The notes beneath the pieces were generated by a model. The model did not search any database and was not told the DNA's origin. It was given only the letters and a program-made list of their open reading frames with translations. Below are positions 50,777 to 62,400 of a DNA stretch of 64,000 nucleotides, piece after piece. The stretch spans positions 1,390,001 through 1,454,000 of the forward strand of contig CM020507.1 of the NCBI GenBank assembly GCA_009823395.1, read 5' to 3'. Each line of letters opens with the position of its first letter. Position 1 is the first letter of the stretch. The translations under genes were made by a program, and so were the position numbers. The DNA comes from Thamnaconus septentrionalis. Lineage: Eukaryota > Chordata > Actinopteri > Tetraodontiformes > Monacanthidae.

Positions 50777-53700
50777 GGAGCCTCCGGACTGAACCAGTAG
50801 ACGTTCCGGCTCCACGTACATTTCCCCTGCTTCTTGTTCTCCTCCATCTCGATCCTGCGCTCCCTGCGCTTCTCCTCCCTCACCTTCTTCTGCCTCAGGC
50901 GCCTCCTCTTCTCCAACTCATCTGCAGGAAAAAAAACGTGGACCACCAGTCAGCAGCTGCGATTCCAGGACAGTTTTTGCGCAACATAAAAGCGTATTTC
51001 TAAAATTTCGGCAAAATACAATTGCGATTTGCAGGCGTTTCCATTAAATGGTGTGGAGCACGTAAGCTGTAATTCTTTCGTTTGTTTACGTTTGCTTGCT
51101 GTCAAGAATGGTTGTCATATTTTTCTCTTTAATGATTGTAAAAAATATTCCGTCTCCTCCTCCGTCCAATCATTACGCGCCATTTTCACTGATCAGTGAG
51201 CTGGTCACATGACCCTGTACGTCACGTGACCGCGGACTTGTCAATGTGGAAAAGTGTTTCCATGACACTTTTGTGATATTCCTCTATATGGATACGTCTG
51301 AAAAATATTTGAGAGGTTTTTCCAAGTTTAGCTGTTTCCATCACCAGGTTCTTATTGCCATATTTAGGTTTTGCAAAATTCTAGGCATCATGCTAGCACA
51401 GCGAGTGGCACGTTTAAAAAAAAAAAACCCCAGCAGCTTGATAATCCACTTCCTGGAAAGAGCCCTAACAGTTGTTCTTTGTTTGGTTTTTTTTCCAACC
51501 TGCAAAAGAGTCCAGAGTTTCTTTAGACAAGACCGGCTGCTGCAGGGCCAACTCGCAGATGCTGAACTCGCAGGTTAGCGGCAGGTGAGCCAGGTAGCGA
51601 TGGCGACGGCGGATCTCCTGAAAGAAGCGGAGCGGCAAGAGAGGAAACAATCAGTCGAACATAATCAGCGAGGGTCAGTAAGCGTCGCTCTGAGAAGAAA
51701 GGTTCGGCCCTGATGAGTGAACCATCTGGGATGTGTGTGAGCTGACCTCCGTCACCGTGTGTCCCACTATCTCCACCACGCTGGCTGTGATGGAGTCGGG
51801 ACTGGCCTCCAGGCTGCCGTACTCGCGCAGCAGACAGCGAACATTCACAGGGTGCAGGAACATCTGCTGGCAGTCCTCAGCTGCAGTGGAGGAAGAGGAA
51901 GAAGAGGAAGAAGAAGAAGATTGATTTTGATTTGGAAAAATAACATTTATTGCCACTCTCATTTACATTAATCAATCAAACTAAATAAATAAATAAATAC
52001 ATAAATGAATGAATGAATGAATGAATGAATGAATGAAGAAAGAAAGAAAATTTTTACATAAGCACGTCACTAAAAAATAATTCCCCCTCTGTCACCGCAC
52101 ACGATGCACTGTTAAAAGTCCACATTTCCCAAAAAAAAATCCAGGTCCCCTGCCCTCCTGTAAAACATAAAATCAACACGTAGCCTGGACTGGATTCATT
52201 TCTTACAAATGACAGAGGGTCATGGTCATGGCTGAGGTGGTGGTGAGTCAACGCCTCTTTACGCCCCGTGAGTCAGAGGTCGCCTCACTCACCTTGGTAG
52301 AAGTAGTAGTAAGGTCCGTGCACCGTGCTGGCGGGCTGGTGGCCCGGCTCCACCTGCCTGGCAGAGCCATCCTGGTCTGGTGGAGCCTCTGGAGCACCTT
52401 CATCCACTGAAGTCAGGGCTGGGACCTCCTCCGGCACGCACTGCAAAGCACCCTCGGAGCCGTGTGGCAGCTCCACGGAGGAGTCTTCAGGGAACTCCTC
52501 CACCTCATCATCAAAGGCAGACGAGTACTGCAGCACCGGCTGAAAACACACGCACACACACACAAATTAAAGTGTAAGATCAAAGTGGCAACATCACAGC
52601 GGCACAGCGGCAGCCAGGACTCACCTTGCTGTGGCTGGTGATGGTCTGGACTTCCGGCTCTGACGCCGGCTCGTCCAGAGTCAGGGAGGACAAGTCAAAC
52701 CCGTCTCCGATGTTTGCCTTCAGCTGCTTCAGCAGCTCCTCTTCTCGCTCCTGCAACACAACACAACACAACAGAAGATGGTTTTGAGACAGTGATAAGT
52801 CGGCAGCCACCCCAAACAGGTTGAAAGGATGAAGACGTGTCACAACGCAGAGACAGGCGGCGGTCGCAGTTCACCTGCAGGAGACAGAGGGCGCTCTGGA
52901 TGAAGCAGCTCGGTGCGTCCTCCTCTTGGCTGAGCTGCACCTGCAGGATGGCCTTCTCCTCCTCCAGCATGTTGAGGGCCTGAGCCGGGGAGGTGAGCAG
53001 CAGCTTGGAGTACGGACTGAGACGAGTGTCTGGAACACACAAACAAGCAAACAAACAAGCATGACTTTGTCTCTTCTGTAGCTGCGTTTCCATGACCCTA
53101 GGATTGCCCAGAACCTAAATATGGCAATAAAAACTGGTGATGGAAACAGCTGCACTTGGAAGAACTCTCTCTAAAATACGGCTGAAAGGTTTTGATGCTC
53201 TCATCAGGTGGTTTTTCACACGTTTTTCACATCCATCCAGTAATATCGCAAAAGTGTCATGGAAACACTTTTTTCCCAGTGACACGTCAGTGGACGTGAT
53301 GTACGGGGTCACGTGACCAGTTCACTGACCAGTGAAAATGGCGAGTTATGATTGGACGGAGGAGTTTACAAGTCATCAAAGAGAAAAATATAACAACCAA
53401 AAGCAAACAAAAGTCTCACGGGACGAGGTTTTAGGAGAATTACCAGACTGATGATCTTCACACCAGTCAATGAAAAACACCTGCAAATCGCAAGTGTACT
53501 TTGTCGAAATTCCAGAAACATTTCTTTTATTTTATGCAAAATGGAAACGCAGCTTGCGGCTCCTCGAAGTCGATTCGTCACCGTCGCACACTTGACGTCC
53601 TCACCTTCGAGGCGAACGGGCTCCTCCACCTTCACCCACTGAGAGCTGGGCATGGCCACCAGAGAGCCTTTCTCCCTCCGCATCAAGCGCATGGTGATGA

Positions 53701-56678
53701 CATCACCAGCCGCGTACTGCCTGGTCTCCATGGCGACGACGCTGCCGAGGGGGAGACAGAGAGAGACGTGAGCGTCATCCTTCCTCCCGCCCCCACCCAG
53801 GTGTTCCCGACTGCGTCCCACCTCTTCAGGTCGCCGCCGTGGACGGCCTCGTAGCAGATGGGACACTTGGACCAGTTGCGGTCGCTCAGAGACAGGTAGT
53901 GCAGCATGCACGGCCAGCAGAAGATGTGTCCGCAGCGGGTGATGCGTGCAGCCACCGGAGGGTACAGACAGATGGGGCACGACGGCACCTCGTGACTGTA
54001 GATGCGCTGCAGAGGAGTGAAACGTTGACAGTCGTCAGTGAGGCCGTCGCGTATCAGTTGTAGAGTTGCAGAATTGCAGAATTTTGGCAGCAGGTCTGCA
54101 TAAAATCTGCCAACTACAGAAACCGGCTTAAATTCTTTAAATACAGTGGTCCCTCACCTTTCGGCCTCGCGGTTTCACAGATTTTTTTTGTGTAACTTTG
54201 AGAGTTTAAATAAGAGAGAAATGTGAGAAAATGTTAATGCCTGTCTGAGAAAAGTGTATAAAGGTGTGTGGTTGTGGGTTTTACGGCTTAAAACATGTAG
54301 AATAATTGTAAAAAAAAAAAAGCTGATTACTTCGCAGAGTTCGTCTATTGCGGGTTATTTTTAGAACGTGTCCCCCGTGATAAACCAGGGACCACTGTAA
54401 TCCATATTTATCTGCTTGAATCTGTCTGTGAAGGTTCTCAGTCATTCAGGTCATCTTAAAGTAGAAGGCGCCATTGTCACTGGTCGCTGAACTGGTCACG
54501 TGACCCCGTACGTCCCGTCCGCTGACGTGTCAATGTGAAAACTGTGTTTCCGTGACACTTTTGCCATACACCTCGATATGGATCTGTATGAAAAACCACC
54601 TCATGAGAGCCTCAAAACCTTTGAGTCATATTTGAGAGGTTTTTCCAAGTTTTGCTGTTTCCATCACCAGTTTTTACTGCCATATTTAAGTTTTGTGCAA
54701 TTCTCCGGGTCATGGGTCTATTTCCAATTCAACAGGTGACCTGTGTGTATAGGCACACTGACTGGCAATGATGCGTTAGTGCCACTAGGTGGTGCTCAGG
54801 CGCCAGTGGCTGGGAAACGCAGAGTTGCACTGAATGGCCGGGGAAGGCATGTTGTGCATGCAGATGGCTGTCGGTGGCTTCATGTTACTGGTGCACGCTG
54901 GCTGACGCCAGTGGCTCCCCACTCACCACTTGCTGCACACAGTCCCAGTTGACCAGAGTGTCTGGGTCCGTGAAGTGGGCCTGGTAGTCCTGCTCATCAG
55001 TCACCACAAACTGGCAGCTGTGACAAAGACAGAGAGAGAGAGAGAGAGAGAGAGATACAGCAGAACTGGTTCTGGGTTCTGGTTCTGGGTTCTCTCTCGG
55101 TCCGACTGGACCCGGGGTCGTCGTGCTCCGTACTTGGCCTGCAGGAACAGCTCCTTGTTGAAGGGCTTGTGCTTGTGGCCCCATTTGTTGCGGCGGCCCC
55201 AGCCGGAGGGGCCTCCATCCAAGAGGCCTGCGCCTGCCCCTCGGGGTTCAAAGGTGAAGTTCAGCAGGTGATTCAGGCTGATCTTTTTGGGTCCTGCAAA
55301 CTGAGCCGGGCTGAACTCGGCCCGGCGCGTCTCTGCTACCTGCGGAGGGACAGAGAGCGACGGGGTGACGTCGACGCTGCTCGGAATGCCTTGTACAGAC
55401 TCGGGCGCGGACCTCGGACCCACCTCCTCACGTCGTCCTCCGCCTGCGACTCCATACTGTCGCCCGCCTCTCTGAGCGGGTCTCTTGTCAAAATTCTTGC
55501 CTTTCTGTGGGTTGGTGCGGCGGGGGCCAGGGAAAGTGTCACTTTTGGGGAAGGAGGGCTCGCGCTTGCGGCTGTAGCGCTTGGAGCCTCCATTATTCTT
55601 ACCGTCTGAAACACAGCAGCAAGCAAACAAACAAATCTTGACATTTAAATTTAGTCATGACAAAAACAACACCAGGAAACAGTGTCAGGGCTTCGAACAT
55701 GAATATCAGGTCATTAAACTCATATAACTGGAAACAATTTGTTGATTATCAGATATTTCACCGCATTCTGCATTTCACAGTTCCAATTATCTTAATTTTT
55801 GTTTTAAACTATGATTGTGGACCTGACAACTGCTCCCTATCAAGTTATACAGATGTAAAAAAAAAAATACTGCCTGGGCGCCTCGAGTTTATTGACAACG
55901 ACTGTTGTTGCTTAGAAGACTAATTCAATGGTTTTACTGGTTAAACAGACACTTTATAATCAACTAGTTACAGTTACACTCCACCAAGATAACAGCACCA
56001 ACTCATCGGATATCGCAGCTAAACAGATGAATACGTTTCACATTACATACGTAGAAGTTTGGACGGGGGAAAAAAAAGGCGTCGAGAAGACGCAGAGTTT
56101 AAAAAAAAGGAATCAACTTAGCACGCCGACATGTTGAAGGGTCAAAGTCAGCGGATTTAGACGCTAGCGACCAGCTGGAAAACTTTCAACGAAGGGGAGG
56201 GGAAACTCTCTCTTCCAAACCAAAGGTTCAAGATATTGTCAAAAATGACAATATCTTAAACGTTTAGCGTCAATTTTTTTAAAACAAAAATGTGCCTTTC
56301 AACGAATACAACTGACAGCGTGAACGTCGTCCGTTCGCGTTCTCTCAGTTAGCATGTTAGCTTTAGCTCCAAAGCTTAACTCGAATGTTTTGGCAGCGAC
56401 GTCAGCCCTGATAAACAGGGCCCCCCCGCTCCGCCTCCACCGCTAGGCCCCGCAAGGCCGCCGAGGGGGGGCCCGCAGCGTGGAAAATGACATCCCACCA
56501 CGAAGCCCTTCTCACCTGACTTAGCTTTACTTTCTCCAGGCGGCGGGCCTGTAGAACTCGAACGGGGCGGAACCTTGGTGCTGCTGCTGCTGTTGGGGTT
56601 TTTCTCCATGCTGGTCTCCGTGCAGTGAGCGGTGTCGAGGCCGAACTCCGGGCAGAGAGCCGCCGAGCTCTCTAGCAT
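49125..56678 (-). CDS. rnf10: RING finger protein 10, E3 ubiquitin ligase
   Basis: Seventeen coding exons from 56678-56516 to 49198-49125 (RING exon 54006-53822) join in frame to 2376 bases, 791 residues (human 811). The N-terminus is Ser-rich ([24 protein letters not shown]), followed by [37 protein letters not shown] and [18 protein letters not shown]. The RING is complete: [42 protein letters not shown]. Then come [93 protein letters not shown] and the basic end [22 protein letters not shown]10 acts as an E3 in ribosomal-protein (40S) ubiquitylation after translation stalling and was also linked to MEOX2 and synapse-to-nucleus signalling. Introns carry Tigger, Tc1 and foldback elements. 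Confidence 0.97.
49568..49926. mobile_element. Tc1-like non-autonomous transposon (rnf10 intron)
   Basis: Left end actaccagtcaagtttggac and right end gtccaaaccgttgactgcta form the inverted repeat typical of a common fish Tc1 family. Internal sequence matches the fragment at 15385. No transposase frame. Confidence 0.8.
50455..50575 (+). repeat. Dispersed repeat copy 4 (rnf10 intron)
   Basis: Contains gagaccagactggcaatatg and agtggccactcgaggtactg. Its left part (ccatggatgtattataagaa) matches the complement of sequence just past copy 1, which extends the shared unit. Confidence 0.65.
50739..50779 (+). repeat. GTCT microsatellite in an rnf10 intron
   Basis: Nine or so GTCT units between the exons at 50921-50820 and 50721-50581, filling nearly half of that short intron. 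Confidence 0.85.
50955..51400. mobile_element. Foldback MITE copy (rnf10 intron)
   Basis: Starts gctgcgattccaggacagtt and includes gtcacatgaccctgtacgtc, tccatgacacttttgtgata and gctgtttccatcaccaggtt, all shared with copies at 11525, 53081 and 54440. Confidence 0.65.
51965..52045 (+). repeat. AATA/GAAT microsatellite in an rnf10 intron
   Basis: Runs of aata followed by aatg/gaat and gaaa units. Confidence 0.8.
53081..53553. mobile_element. Foldback MITE, best-preserved copy (rnf10 intron 6)
   Basis: A 473-bp element with 13-base inverted ends gctgcgtttccat and atggaaacgcagc. Inside it holds ggggtcacgtgaccagttca and further internal inverted words (tgatggaaacagctg, gtcatggaaacac). No ORF. It fills most of the intron between exons 53741-53605 and 53029-52875. 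Confidence 0.8.
54144..54397. mobile_element. Tigger-like (pogo) non-autonomous transposon
   Basis: A 254-bp element with ends CAGTGGTCCCTCAC and CCAGGGACCACTG, flanked by TA on both sides. Ends of this form and a TA target fit the Tc/mariner Tigger group. It lies in rnf10 intron 4. Confidence 0.8.
54440..54725. mobile_element. Foldback MITE partial copy (rnf10 intron 4)
   Basis: Shares ctggtcacgtgaccccgtac, gacacttttgccatac, ggtttttccaagttttgctg and gccatatttaagttttgtgc with the other copies. The ends are degraded. Confidence 0.6.
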
Positions 56679-56879
56679 CAAACAGAGACACGGGGCAGGA
56701 AAGCGGGCGGCTTTGTGTGCGGGTCAGGCGGCGAAGGCCCTGATTCATTTCTGTCAAACGCGGAGACCCCATCACGGCGACATCTTGAGCACAAAGTAAA
56801 CCGAAAAGAAAAAGAGAGACACGATGTGTGCGTCTCAGGTCGAGCAGGCGGCTAGAGGAGAGGACGAAAGCTCGCCACA

Positions 56880-57765
56880 CGGGGCCAACCCCCCCCGGAA
56901 GTTTACGGTCGCGACCCGTTAAAGAAGGCAGGAAGCAGCTAACACCGCCTTAAACGTTTCCCTCGGGGTGGAAAACACGAGAGTTTGAAGAAATTGTCCC
57001 CAAAGAGCGAGCGCAGGCTACTCGAACTTGCACTAATGGCGACGGATCGCCAAGCAAGAAGCCAAAAAGGCCCGGATGTTCCGTATAGCCTAGAATTGGC
57101 CACTAGGGGCGTCGTCGCCAGGTGGAGTCAGTGTCGGATTGGCGGAGGGCTGCCTGATCCTTCACGCCTGTCTGCCTGTCCGGTACGTGGACTCGGTGGG
57201 AGCGGGCCATTGAATAGGAAGAAGGCCGCACCCTGTCAGAATATTCTCACTTTTCCCCCAAAACACAATTCGGAGATTAAAGCGACATTTCTGAGCTTTT
57301 TTCCCCCTTAGAATGTAAACTCCTTTCGGCTACCCCCTGCACTGGTTACTTCATATAATGACGACCGCAACAACAAAAACAACCATAAGCAGGAATCTGT
57401 TCTTGGTTACAACACAAGTTACACACAACTTTTTGATGTGTGTATTCTCACAGATAAAAAAAAAAAAAAGGGGCACATTTCAATACTGACAAATTGTGTG
57501 TCCGTACATTTGTCTCTGCTTCTGGATGTTCCACTTGTCCACGGTTACCAACATCTAATGTTCAATTTTGACAACCAATACCATTGACCTGTTGATCAGG
57601 TCAATTGCCGTCACACCTATCAGTTGTTACTAAAAACTTGCAAAAAAGTTTGTCAGTGACAAAGTGTTGGGCAACACTGTGACACAGGTAAAAAATAAAA
57701 GAATGAAAAAATTATAATAATAATAACAAAGTGTTCTTGTGTCCTTTTTTCCAGTGAACATTATT
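56880..57765. other. Intergenic region and likely rnf10 promoter
   Basis: 56.3-57.2 kb is relatively CG-rich around the rnf10 first exon and probably holds its promoter. From 57.3 kb on the sequence turns AT-rich. No further gene seen before the GIMAP-related stretch. Confidence 0.45.
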
Positions 57766-57768
57766 GCA

Positions 57769-58810
57769 ACTGCAGCACCTGGTGATTTCTGTCACAGTTT
57801 TTAGTTAGTTTAAATGTCTATTAAATTCAGTTTCTATATTAACATTTTATTTCAAAAGGTGAAGAATTGAGATATTTCATGAATTTTCAACTAAAAAAAA
57901 GACCGAGATAGCACCATACCATTTTCAGTCCTGAGTCAGATGGATGGTAGTGAAAAAAATACTACCCCACGCTGTAAGTTTATTTTCAAAGTAACGTAAA
58001 CTAAATGATTATTAAATTAAATCGAATTAGTATCTACAGCAGGGATAGGTCCCAGCAAACCCCTGTTGCAGGAGAAAGCAGGTACTGAACTTGGAGTTTA
58101 TGTTGTCTTGGAAACATCAATTATAACGTGTCAACAAATATTTTAATCAGTGCAATGTCAGCATGTCTCAACAGTCTACACAGAAACTTCAGTCTTTTAG
58201 CTGAAGTCCCAGCTGTTGTATTTTGTGCTCCATTAAGCTTCAGATGTTGATAGTGTGTTCTAAATGAACAGCTGATCAGTGACAGTATGGAGTGGCTGCC
58301 ACCTCACTGTGAGTTAAACTGAGCTTTTTAGTTGTAGTCCTCATAGATAAGAACTCTATGACTTATATTTTACCTATTAATTCAAAAAAATAATGTAATT
58401 GTCAGTGTTTGAACAGTGTCTTGGTTTGGGCGTTTGGCTGATTTGTTTTTATGTGCCTTTTTTTCAGAACCACACACATGCATGCATGTTTCTCCAACCT
58501 TAAATCAAAGACAGAAAACCAATTCAAATCAACCTGTGAGCTATTCTTGGGGGACCGGTGCCACTTTGCGATTGATATGACAGAGCAACCAACATCCATT
58601 GAGCCTCTGTAACAGTGGGGTTGTCAGTTCCAACAACACATGTCAACAAAGGGTTAGAGGTCAACATGAACACTGCACCAGTCGACATCTACTGCTCTGA
58701 AGATTTTTTTTGTTGCCTTTCAGCACCTGGTCTGAAAAAAGTACCCGTATGTGCTGCTCTTGAATATTATTTTTTGCCACAGTGCCACCTACTGGACAAC
58801 TATTAAACTG
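57769..58810 (+). pseudogene. Decayed partial copy of the GIMAP gene 5' exons
   Basis: Three segments echo the intact gene downstream. At 57769, actgcagcacctggtgattt copies exon 1 and its donor (actgcagcaccaggtgagtc), followed by similar intron words (tttaaatgtct, ttcagttt). At 58268-58315, acagctgatcagtgacagta and gagtggctgccacctcactg copy exon 2 and its acceptor. At 58612-58730, ttgtcagttccaacaacaca and actgcaccagtcgacatcta copy sequence upstream of exon 5 (61310-61390), followed by tttcagcacctggtctgaa. The exon 1 ATG (atggcg in the intact copy) is attgca here. No G-domain frame remains. Confidence 0.6.
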
Positions 58811-59464
58811 CACCTACAACAGCGCTCCACCCAAATACAGCTTTTCATCAAACAAGTCAAACTTTTTGAGCTTTAAAAAAGATTTTAGTCGGTGTCAGGG
58901 TGCTGTCACGAAAAAAAAAAATCAAGGCGGACTGATTTCGTAGCTATGCTTTTAGAGTTATGTTTTTAATATTTTTGCAGCGCGCTGTACCGATACGGTT
59001 AACTCCACTTTCACTTTCAATGTGGTCTCGGACTTATGACAGGAGCGCCGACATTTTGCACTGCTGAAGGATTAAAACATTAAATAAAACAGCCTATCCA
59101 GTGAATACGATGCGCTTCCGCAAGAGGAAGCGTCTACACGGGTAAGTTGAATTGCGAAACACACAAGTAATATGTTAATATGTTATGTGGAGTTAAAGTA
59201 TAGTAAACAGTCCGCCAACAACAAAATCAACACTGACTGGATCCAGCCAGTAAAACCAGGAGGACTCATACCGTTGAAGCGACTGAACATTTGGGTGAGT
59301 AAATATATTATTTACTTTTACATTTTGTTTTCTGCAGTGACAAAATGTTGACAACAACAGACCCTGTTGAGACTAAGGTATAAATAAATTAATTAAATAA
59401 ATAAAGTATCCGGTTTCCTTCATGCAGCCACTGACAGTTCAGATGTTTCCCGTTATCTGACATC

Positions 59465-62400
59465 ATGGCGACTGCAGCACCAGGTGAGTCCTGTCACATT
59501 ATCATCTTGTTTAAATGTCTGTTCAGTTCAGTTTGTATATTTACAGTTTAAGGTGCACAAGTGAGATATTACTCCCATCTTAACCTCAACTTAAAATTAT
59601 TACAACATGTTTTGTTACATACACAAATGGCACCATTTTGACATTATTCAGTAATATATACCATAAGATAATGTGGACTGTGTCGCTGTGTTCCTCACAC
59701 TGATTATTAATTTTCTGCACCCATTGTGCTGAAACGCTTCTCCTGCACTCAGTGTCAGGGGGCAGAGCCTTCACCAGTCACATGTTGATGTTTAATGTGT
59801 TCTGATGTTAACAGCTGGTCTGAGTCCTCGGAAGCGCAGCAACAGCATGGATTGGCTACCACCTAATAGTAAGTTTATCATTATATTATATTATATTTTA
59901 TTACATTATATTATATTATATTATATTATATTATATTATACATACACAGATAATACATAATGAATTTTACAATATTTCACTTTGTGATAATCCTAATCAA
60001 TAATAATTAAATGAAATTAATTTCTTTTCAGTGTCTGAGCTGAGGGTTGTTCTACTGGGGAACAGCTGGCCAGCCAGGAGTTCTGTGAGGAACCTCATAT
60101 TTGGTCATGGCTCCTTTACCACTGATGGGGAACCAGACTGCTGTGTGAGAGGCAGATTAACGTACAAAAACAAAGAAGTTGTGGTGATCACCACCCCAAA
60201 TCTCCTGCATCCAAACATCACTGAAGACGAACGCAGAGAACACTTGAAAAACTGTGTGAGTCTCTCAGCTCCTGGACCTCATGTGTTCCTGCTGGTTCTC
60301 CAGCCTGAAGATTTCACTGAGGGACACAAACTGAGGCTCCTCAGAATCCTGACGTACTTCAGTGACGACTCTCTGGATCATTCACTGTTACTGATATCAA
60401 CATGTAGAGAGGAGAGTTCAGAAGCCCAAGAAGATTATCTGCAACGTCCACCACTGACAGAGTTGATCAGAAGCTGTAGCTACAGGTACCTGAGGCAGAA
60501 GAACCTGGAACGCTGTGAGCTGCTGGCACGCCTTGGTCAGGTAGTGAAGGAGAACAGTGGAGAACATGTCAGCTGTGATGTTTTTGAAGACATGATGGAT
60601 GATCTGCCAGGACAGAGGCAGAAGGAACCACTGACGGCTCGCAAAGCTTTTGGTAAGTTCTGAATTATAGCAGCCGAAGTTAAATCATGAAACAACTAAT
60701 TAACACTGTCCTGTTTTTTCAGGGTTACACTTGGTTAGGAATATAAAGTCACTGCTACAGCCAAGGAATAAGCCAATGACTGAAAGTAGGTGGAGTCTTC
60801 ATAATATTTACATTAAAGATTACAATAAATCACTGATCTGAACAGCAACAAAAATAATGACACAAAGATGAAAAAACAAATTGACCTCATCTTGATGTTT
60901 GACTTTTTCTCAACATTCAGATTTAATGTTTATACCTGTTCCTATATACCAATGTTATACAAATAAATGTATTTTGTGTTTTTTTTTCTTTTCTTTAAGG
61001 TGAAACTTAAATCATTTCTCAATGTGACGAGAGACCTGACACTTTTTTTTAATGGTGTTAATTACAAGATTATGATTTGAGGTGTAAAATGCTCAACTAA
61101 ACATAATTTGTTTGGAGTGTTTGAAAGAGCAGAGGAAAAGGACAAGCAGAAACATGTGTGTGTGTGTGCATGCGTGTGTGTGTGTGCGGTTCACCTCCTA
61201 TCACTGAATTCAGGTGGAAAAAAACATGTTTGAATGCTGATGTGAGTTTTAATATTGAGGTGATTTACTGTTTAGAGGATTTATTATTGAGGTGATCTAA
61301 TGTTGGGGTTGTCAGTTCCAACAACACTGCATGTCAACAAAGGTTTAGAGGTGGACATAAACACTGCACCAGTCAACATCTACTGCTCTGAACTCAACTT
61401 CTTCCCTGAGTTGATTTCTGGTGTAAAGCAGCTGCATCATAATGGTGACTGATTATTGAGGTGACCTCCAGTTTAAAACATGCCTGAGTTAATGCCGACT
61501 GTGCACTGCTGTCATGACTTCAACCTGAACTGAACTGAAACAGAAGAATTTTTTGTGTCTCTCAGCAACTGGACTCAGGATCCTTCTTCTGGGGAAAAGG
61601 GATGACAAGAAGATCAAACTTCAGAACTTCATCACCAGGGACAAAATTACATCTGGACAAAGCTCAGCCAAACATGGAGAGTGGAGAGGAAAACCATTAA
61701 CTGTAGTCAGAGCTTCAAATGTCTTGGATCTGTCGGTGCAGAACGTGAGAACAGAGATGAAGAAATCCATCAGCCTGATTCCTCCTGGTCCAAATGTTCT
61801 GCTGCTGTTGGTGAAACCTTCTGACTTCACTGAAGAAACCAGAAAAACACTGAAGTTCATCTTGTTTGGTTTGTTTGGTCAGAATGTTTTGCAGCATTCA
61901 ATGGTCATCAGAACACATAATGAGGAAAACCAGTGTGTTGATCAGCTTATTGAAGACTGTGGAGGAAGATGGTACAGTATGACCTCAGAGAACCACCAGG
62001 AGCTGATGGAGAAGATTGAGAATGTTGTGGGTAAAACCAGAGGATCCTTCCTCTCCATCACTGAAGACTTTCCTGGATCCTTCCTCTCCATCACTGAAGA
62101 CCCCCTGAGACCAAAGTCTGAACGGGTCAGACCAGCTTTAAACCTGGTTCTGTGTGGGAGGAGAGGAGCTGAAAAGACCTCAGCAGCAGAGGTCATCTTA
62201 GGTCAGAAGCTTCATTCAGCCTCCAGCTCATCACAGTGGGTTCAAGGTCAGGCAGAGGTGAGTGGACGCTGGCTTTCCCTGCTGGAGCTTCCTGTCTTAT
62301 ATGGAAAACCTCAACAGGAAGTGATGGAGGAATCACTCAGGTGTGTCTCCCACTGTGACCCTGAGGGCGTCCACGCCTTCATCCTGGTCCTACCTGTGGG

